Shown here: in pieces, positions 60,601 through 64,000 of the stretch
How positions within the stretch are numbered: the first letter of the stretch is position 1
Layout: the number at the start of each line of letters is the position of its first letter
From: Hydractinia symbiolongicarpus
Taxonomy: Eukaryota > Cnidaria > Hydrozoa > Anthoathecata > Hydractiniidae
Direction: 5' to 3'
Assembly (NCBI RefSeq): GCF_029227915.1
Contig: NC_079877.1
Coordinates: 27,925,851 to 27,989,850, forward strand
DNA: 64,000 nucleotides
Made by a program: the position numbers and the translations under genes
The notes under the pieces: generated by a model
The model's database searches: none
Told to the model about the DNA's origin: nothing
The model's input: the letters and a program-made list of their open reading frames with translations, nothing else

Positions 60601-62741
60601 ATATTGGTTATGTTTTAACAGAGACGCAAGTAACCTAGACATAAACAGAAATACCCATGAAAGTTGTGGAAATGTGTTTTTCTTAAGTGTGAATACATAT
60701 TTGTCAAAACACATGTTTCCACCATTATTGTGACAATTTTTAGGGTCTTTAATTAGAAATGACTGATTTTCAAGCTTTTTGAAAACTGTTGCTGTGAATC
60801 GAGCAAAACTAATCACGTTAGCTAAGTGGCAAAATTTGTAATAAAACTAAAAGAAATTGAGGATGAAAAAAAGATTGTAGTGCAGAGAATAAAAAAAGAG
60901 CAAAGAAAAACACAAAAGTGTTTAAAGTTATATACCTGCTCTTGGATATGTTATTCAAATATTGTTCTTATTTTTTAGGGCACACACTCACATTATGATT
61001 TAATCAGGTCTTGGTCTCGTTGATGGTGATTTTTTTGACCATTGCAGACAGAAGAGCATTACAAATTTATTTAAATGATCCTCTCGAACTTGAATACAAC
61101 AAAACTTACAGACACGTAATGAAAAAGACTTGGGTGGTTGAATATGTGGTGGGATATTTGTATTGTGCGTTCATACATCTGATTTACACTCCCATACTTT
61201 ATTAATCCTAATTTTTTTAATAGACTTTTAAATTTAAACGTTGTCACTCTTAAGCATCTAAAAAGATAAAGGCCTAGGCACGAGGTTGAATCAGGAATTT
61301 CAAATATTGTTTTCAAAAGTATCATAACCCCTTTTAACTTGTTACAGTTATTAGCTAATATTGTTAATGTTCACAGCAGATTAAAACTTACTTCAGGAGC
61401 ATACACTTTCTTTGGCAGAAGGTTTGGCGAGAAACTACAAATCCACAAAATGTAGGACATAAACGTTTGCGAGAAGCCATGTTCTTTTTTTAGTTGGAAA
61501 AACTTTTAGAAAAATGAAAGAAACTAAATATTGAATCATTTCTAAATTTTTATAAATAGATTAAAATACAACGAACAAGTCAATCGTTTTTCTGTACATC
61601 CAGAGTAGGTTTGCGTTCACCAGGACACGTGGGAAAAAAGAGGAGGCATGTATAAAATTATCTTGTTTTAGGCTACTCCAGTCAATTAGTTGCTTTCAAT
61701 TAGTCGCGTCCACATTGTGTACATACAAAAATAGGAGATACGCAAAGCAACTTTTTCTTTTAACACAAAAGTGATGTAATAACTGTGGCAGTTGTCATTT
61801 CAACAACAAAGAAATTTGAAAAAACCTTTCTTTGCCGTGTTTTTTTCCTCTTTTTTATACCAGTTTTAAAAATGTTTCAAAACAACCACACCTATGTCGT
61901 TTACATTTGCTGCTTGAATATAAAGCATTCCTATTGGCTTAAAACAAGCAACTAACTGGAATTTTTTTTGGTTAAAAGCAGGTAAGAAGCAGCAGTCTTA
62001 AATGTGATACCATTTCGGTTTGTAGAAGGCAACTAATCGAAAGCAACTAATCGACTTGTGTATCAGCCTGAAAGTGCACAAGAAATTAGAGAATTATCTG
62101 AAATTTTGCGGGACAAAGCTTTAGCTATTTTTTGATTGCAGAAGAGTTGAAAATTGCTATTAGAGTAAAAAAATTGACAAATCTGGACAAAGTTTTTTAA
62201 TAATAAACTAAACAGTACTTATAGAATCATAAAGATGGGACTTAATGTATTTTATTATTTCCTAAAAAAAAACTGAAAGTGTATTCTTTTAAGCTTTCAT
62301 GCTTTCCAGCATTAAATTGTGCAAGTTGCCAAACATGGTTGATGTAAATGTTGGATATACATCTGAAAAAAAAACTACAAGTTGGAAAACAATAAAACTT
62401 ATTTTAGACACAAGTTGCTTCTGGCAGCATCTTAGAGAATTTTTACCATAAACTCTGATAGAGAAAAAATATCAAGTTAAATTTTCAGGATTTGCTCAAC
62501 TGTGGTAGTGATGAAATGGTGTAAATTTGAAAAAAAATTGTAATGACCTTCCCTGACAGTGTGGCATCAAGAAAAGTTTATTTAGTAGTTGAACATGTTA
62601 TTGTCCTAAAGTACATGGTTCAAAAATCAAACACTGAAACATTATTTCCATCCACCCGTTTACAGATTGGTAAAATAACTTACTATCAAGTTCAGTCAAC
62701 AAACTTGCTGTTCTTGTCTTCAAATAATGCATAAAATCCAT
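48614..62741 (-). CDS. LSM1: LSM1 homologue, mRNA-decapping Lsm1-7 ring subunit (4 exons)
   Basis: Minus-strand exons 62741-62684, 60214-60146, 49951-49836 and 48790-48614. All GT-AG and in phase, 139 residues plus stop (human LSM1 is 133). Exon 1 encodes MDFMHYLKTR-TASLLTELD, matching the MNYMPGTASLIEDID start of the human protein. Exon 2 gives the Sm1 motif (LLVVLRDGKTFIGEL, SVDQF). Exon 3 gives NLVLENTIERIHVGKQYGDI and the Sm2 motif (VVRGENVVLLGE). Exon 4 gives VSIDDILEAQRR and the helical C-terminal tail. LSM1 caps the cytoplasmic Lsm1-7 ring that binds oligoadenylated 3' ends and promotes decapping in P-bodies. The start at 62741 is preferred over the in-frame ATG at 62732 because MDFM aligns with MNYM. 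An acceptor-like TTTTTAG ends at 62755, 13 nt upstream. Intron 2 is about 10.2 kb because of nested transposons. Confidence 0.95.
48813..48995. repeat. 72-73 bp tandem repeat, about 2.5 copies, in LSM1 intron 3
   Basis: Unit begins TTGTTACAAMAAATYRYCCCG, then TTCTGGACGTTGTAACAC, then ATTTTAGGGTKCACTARGRAATGAAADTAAACC. GTTACAA recurs at 48817, 48889 and 48962. Within each unit GTTACAA and TTGTAAC can pair, so each repeat can form a hairpin around CCCGTTCTRGACG. Confidence 0.85.
51040..51990 (+). mobile_element. Decayed element with HIRAN-like reading frame, flanked by GGACAAAA/TGACTAAA motifs
   Basis: Plus-strand frames interrupted by stops. From 51171: MHYSFQSTIAARGYHVYKNT, then WDQAKIEDKVRVEIKTDEKS and a DPCCCAI block ending at a stop. 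After a frame change come SREISRQV, INGIVESTEYTPPPNPSRRL and EIPLT. This order (RGYHVY..W, DPCCCA, REISR, P..P.GGLEIP-like) is that of a short HIRAN-like protein family common in cnidarian genomes; that assignment is from memory of the family, not a search. An acidic then basic tail follows (51.51-51.65 kb). Both flanks carry GGACAAAA and TGACTAAATTTT words in both orientations, suggesting degenerate inverted termini. Non-functional, inside LSM1 intron 2. Confidence 0.5.
52088..52138. repeat. CAAG/CAGG/CAGA short tandem repeat
   Basis: GTCAAGCAAGCAAGCAGGCA followed by GGCAGACAGATAC, immediately left of the Tigger terminus. Confidence 0.85.
52882..53364 (+). other. Intron-like segment in the Tigger transposase containing an antisense HIRAN-like frame
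   Basis: Removing 52882-53364 (GTCAG...ATCTTTAG) joins KWKSR to YGIFFRTIAGES, restoring the family order seen in Tigger transposases. On the opposite strand, 53209-52943 is an 88-codon frame: EPTNKLDKYAVAV, EVIGHLPLRKSGRFAKVIFY and IKVTGKAINVGDGLGLKVSC, which is the C-terminal half of the same HIRAN-like family seen at 51.2 kb. Either an older intron captured the fragment, or the HIRAN-like sequence sits within the intron by insertion. Confidence 0.6.
52943..53209 (-). pseudogene. HIRAN-like protein fragment
   Basis: 88 codons. The usual start of the family (RGYHV...W) is absent; the first codons align with the (R/M)EPTN-LDKYAVAV-VIGHLP core, and the frame ends with a typical LxVSCKIxL strand. 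Sequence 5' of it (53210-53260 minus, EVKAKFEDILSIA) may be the frame-shifted upstream part. HIRAN domains in other proteins bind DNA 3' ends; for this short family no function is established, and this copy is truncated. Confidence 0.45.
54776..56337 (+). pseudogene. SWIM zinc finger + YqaJ-like nuclease of the ISL2EU element (frame-broken)
   Basis: An ATG at 54776 opens a 300-codon frame. Residues 157-169 form a SWIM finger (C157-x-C159 ... C167-x-H169, within AKCNCKAS and GCCKHVAALLYQL). The frame breaks at 55678, and the homologous part continues in other frames: KIKSTACEWGKNNE, VNPKWPCLGASPDGI, AIEVKC (56.1 kb) and, after further stops, KLKKNHVHYFQCQG ending near 56.34 kb. ASPDG, E-x-K and the KxxHxYYxQ-like block are hallmarks of YqaJ/lambda-exonuclease-fold nucleases. 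In intact family members SWIM and YqaJ parts sit in one accessory protein encoded beside the transposase; its exact role in transposition is not established. Several frame changes show that this copy is dead. Confidence 0.8.
56530..57315 (-). pseudogene. DDE transposase domain (DDE_Tnp_4 type) of the ISL2EU element
   Basis: Read on the minus strand. Coding similarity starts near 57.33 kb (DYLKPGANSLIYWGS), in a different frame from the THAP part, so one frameshift separates them. Then LSVEEELFLALCRLRCGFPI, an HTH-like segment, and the catalytic blocks: RIILDCTEIFIE (first Asp), SNYKHHNTAKGLIGIAP, DSVMADRGFEL (second Asp) and RRIASVRVHVERAI (Glu). A TAA at 56.60 kb replaces what should be a Glu codon after ERAI, and a second TAA follows RVKNYKIL. 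The family's usual C-terminal residues (LSMAPDLNKIWVICSYL) are still readable beyond it. The enzyme would act on the element's own TIRs in the nucleus. Confidence 0.85.
57316..58074 (-). CDS. THAP-domain N-terminal part of the ISL2EU transposase
   Basis: A 252-codon frame starting MAEHADFTVAKKS. The THAP C2CH module is at about residues 69-122: C70, C74, W100, C118 and H121, with KDFKPSLAHRVCAAHF. A basic linker (KTLNSKGLKKEYIPVAKKSK) and a heptad-rich coiled coil (about 185-225; ELQNEIDRLKKEMDNLKVQM) follow. The frame ends at a stop after FESSYSQFYSII, where family members continue into the DDE domain. A frameshift near 57.33 kb has thus split the transposase. The THAP module is a sequence-specific zinc-dependent DNA binder, here presumably for the TIRs. 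Confidence 0.85.
   Translation of the reverse strand: MAEHADFTVAKKSDKNFITLAENNSFFENSFYSPNFVSPVEPPVCNVSCTTYKNGLQTPKSSKGGGFTCCVPLCYNNSKRNPELSSFYVIPKDEKLCQIWLGKINRKDFKPSLAHRVCAAHFVGGKKTYMNNIPTIVPKTIKPSVTIPRKTLNSKGLKKEYIPVAKKSKLEQNDPPNAEQELQNEIDRLKKEMDNLKVQMSSKEEEYEQTAKHLQSEIQGHNFTIDRFKHNKMYLRFHTGFESSYSQFYSII
59635..59972. mobile_element. Short TIR element (MITE-like), CAGGCCTATC termini
   Basis: CAGGCCTATCAATAAG at the left faces CTTATCGATAGGCCTG at the right. Six-base direct repeats ATGAAG flank both ends (59629-59634 and 59973-59978). The interior is rich in GAGCAATTGCTC and related inverted words. No coding capacity. The CAGG ends resemble hAT termini, but the flanking duplication is 6 rather than 8 bp, so the superfamily is uncertain. 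Confidence 0.7.
60215..62683 (-). other. LSM1 intron 1 (2.5 kb)
   Basis: Between exon 1 (donor GTAAG at 62683-62679) and exon 2 (acceptor ATATTTAG). Contains a TIR element near 61.68-62.06 kb. Open frames at 60598-60816 and 61011-61205 show no recognisable motif. Confidence 0.85.
61679..62056. mobile_element. Short TIR element in LSM1 intron 1
   Basis: Left CAGTCAATTAGTTGCTTTCA-ATTAGTCGCG pairs with the right end, whose reverse complement is CAAGTCGATTAGTTGCTTTC-GATTAGTTGCC. About 375 bp, no coding capacity; a target duplication is not clear. Confidence 0.6.
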
Positions 62742-62755
62742 TTGTGTTAGTTATC

Positions 62756-63804
62756 TAAAAATAATGCAAGTACCAATTAAGTAGCATATATCTTTAGAAG
62801 ATCCTAATTAAAGTTGCATATGAGGATCTGGAAATACCATTGCACAACTAAAAAAATTATGACAGAGGAAATGGTCACTTCCCAAATTCAAAAATCGATC
62901 AATGCCATTATTTTCTCATGCTTATTAAAAGTTTCGTTTAACATCAACCTTAGAACATCCCCTAAGTTCACCATTCAGTACATTTTTGCTGTGTTTAACT
63001 TCAAGTCTGGTAGAAGAGAAGTTTATTGCAAAACTTTGTCACGCATTCATTTTTGCTGAAATGTACACACTTTTTATAAGAAATAAACTTTGTATTCTTC
63101 CTTGGTGTTTCTAATTTATTAAAGGATATTGAACCTTATTTAATTAAAAAAAGCCTTTTAAAAAAAGTCCTGTTACGAGTCATTAGCTACACCTTATTCG
63201 TATAAATAATAACGTGAAAAAAAGTAGTGACATTAGCAGTTTTGGTCTGAAGTTAAGTTCATGCCAATTAAATGTATTTGATATCACCAAATTTTTTTTA
63301 TTGCCTTATGCCTAAATGAAGTATCAAAATTTTTATGAATTTTATAGTAATTTTCTTGAAAAAGATAGTAATGAAATACCTATAATCTCACCCCCATGTT
63401 TTGTGCAAAAGTTAATTAAATTCAACAAACAAGAAGTGTGGCATATTTGAGAAGTAAAGAAGAATGGGAGGAAAAGGAATGGCCCCATGCAGGCAAAAAC
63501 TGCAAACCCAGAATAGGCTGCAGTGCTATGTGAGGACTTCTTACTAACTGAAAAAGCTGAAAAAGTAGAAAATTTTAAACAGATTTTAGTATTATAGCTT
63601 GTCTGCTATATATATTTTTTTGCTTTTTTCGAATTAAATAAACATAGCAAAAACTATTCATGCAAAATGGCCTTACTCAGAATTAATGCAACAATAAAAC
63701 TACAATATCATTTTTTGCTGTTCTTGTGTTGTTGTAAAATTGAAAACTATAAAAAATTTCACACTTAAAAATAACAGTTATTTATGTTACAAATAACTTA
63801 TTTT
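62756..63804. other. Intergenic, no gene seen
   Basis: Between the LSM1 5' end and the 3' end of the gene at the right edge, both on the minus strand. It must contain the LSM1 promoter. An 81-codon plus frame (62814-63059) has no recognisable motif. Confidence 0.5.
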
Positions 63805-64000
63805 TTATCTTCTTTTCTTTTGAGATATATTTTTAGAAGCCCTTTTTCTCTTCCTGTTAACAGCACTCATTATATATTTTTCACGTTTTATCCTGTCTCC
63901 AAAAAAATGATTGTTCAAAAAGTCTCTGGCAGATATATCATGGCCAGTCTTTCTAACATCTATCAGGTGACAGGCTTCAAATCTGTTTGTATTCTCTTCA
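63805..64000 (-). CDS. C-terminal end of an unidentified lysine/arginine-rich protein (partial, runs off the window)
   Basis: On the minus strand the window edge (64000) enters an open frame of 64 residues plus TAA (63807-63805), with no in-frame stop from the edge. It reads EENTNRFEACHLIDVRKTGH, then DISARDFLNNHFFGDRIKRE, then a basic tail KRKRASKNISQKKRR. Mixed hydrophobic and charged sequence followed by a nuclear-localisation-like tail suggests a real C-terminus, perhaps of a nucleolar protein; I do not recognise the family. No AATAAA is obvious directly downstream. It could also be a transposon ORF end. Confidence 0.5.
   Translation of the reverse strand, partial: EENTNRFEACHLIDVRKTGHDISARDFLNNHFFGDRIKREKYIMSAVNRKRKRASKNISQKKRR

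Noticed and set aside
61381-61482. Minus-strand ATG frame (MASRKRLCPTFCGF...) ending at a GTAAGT donor as a candidate LSM1 first exon
   Set aside because: It does not resemble the LSM1 N-terminus and is in the wrong phase; the exon at 62684-62741 gives the conserved TASLLTELD and joins in phase.

Overview
This is an AT-rich eukaryotic (metazoan) window with short exons, GT-AG introns, AATAAA signals, long microsatellites and many interspersed repeats. The mix points to a cnidarian, probably a medusozoan or hydrozoan. The supporting signs are an ERG/FLI1-type ETS gene with an animal PNT domain, LSM1, IWS1, C4orf33 and TMEM175 homologues of invertebrate type, and acceptor-like TTTTAG sites just 5' of several start codons, as expected where spliced-leader trans-splicing occurs. 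The species assignment is inference.

Layout: 1-1.2 kb holds the first coding exon of an unidentified RD/RE-rich protein on the minus strand. 2.3-5.4 kb is repeats: a 266 bp (TA)n tract, a CRE-palindrome repeat family, and a near-perfect 1.01 kb tandem duplication carrying a SINE. 7.7-9.2 kb is a single-exon TMEM175-like channel gene. 11.2-13.5 kb is a five-exon C4orf33/UPF0462 homologue. 16.7-18.6 kb is a 5'-truncated LINE with an internal duplication, followed by a TIR element. 21.6-37.5 kb is a complete 16-exon IWS1 gene (660 codons in continuous phase) with a 5.7 kb intron. 41.9-45.1 kb is a six-exon ERG/FLI1-family ETS factor (471 codons). 48.6-62.7 kb is a four-exon LSM1 gene on the minus strand, convergent with the ETS gene. 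The window ends inside the 3' end of another minus-strand gene (63.8-64 kb).

The most structured part is LSM1 intron 2 (about 10.2 kb). It contains a decayed HIRAN-like element, then a pogo/Tigger transposon with matching TIRs and TA target duplication. Inside the Tigger sits a complete ISL2EU-type transposon with ~55 bp TIRs and an AT target duplication, encoding a SWIM zinc finger plus YqaJ-like nuclease on one strand and a THAP/DDE transposase on the other. The Tigger transposase is also interrupted by an intron-like segment holding an antisense HIRAN-like reading frame.

The host genes are housekeeping (mRNA decay, transcription elongation/export, lysosomal ion flux) or developmental (ETS factor) and do not form a pathway. 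No prokaryotic-style system is present.
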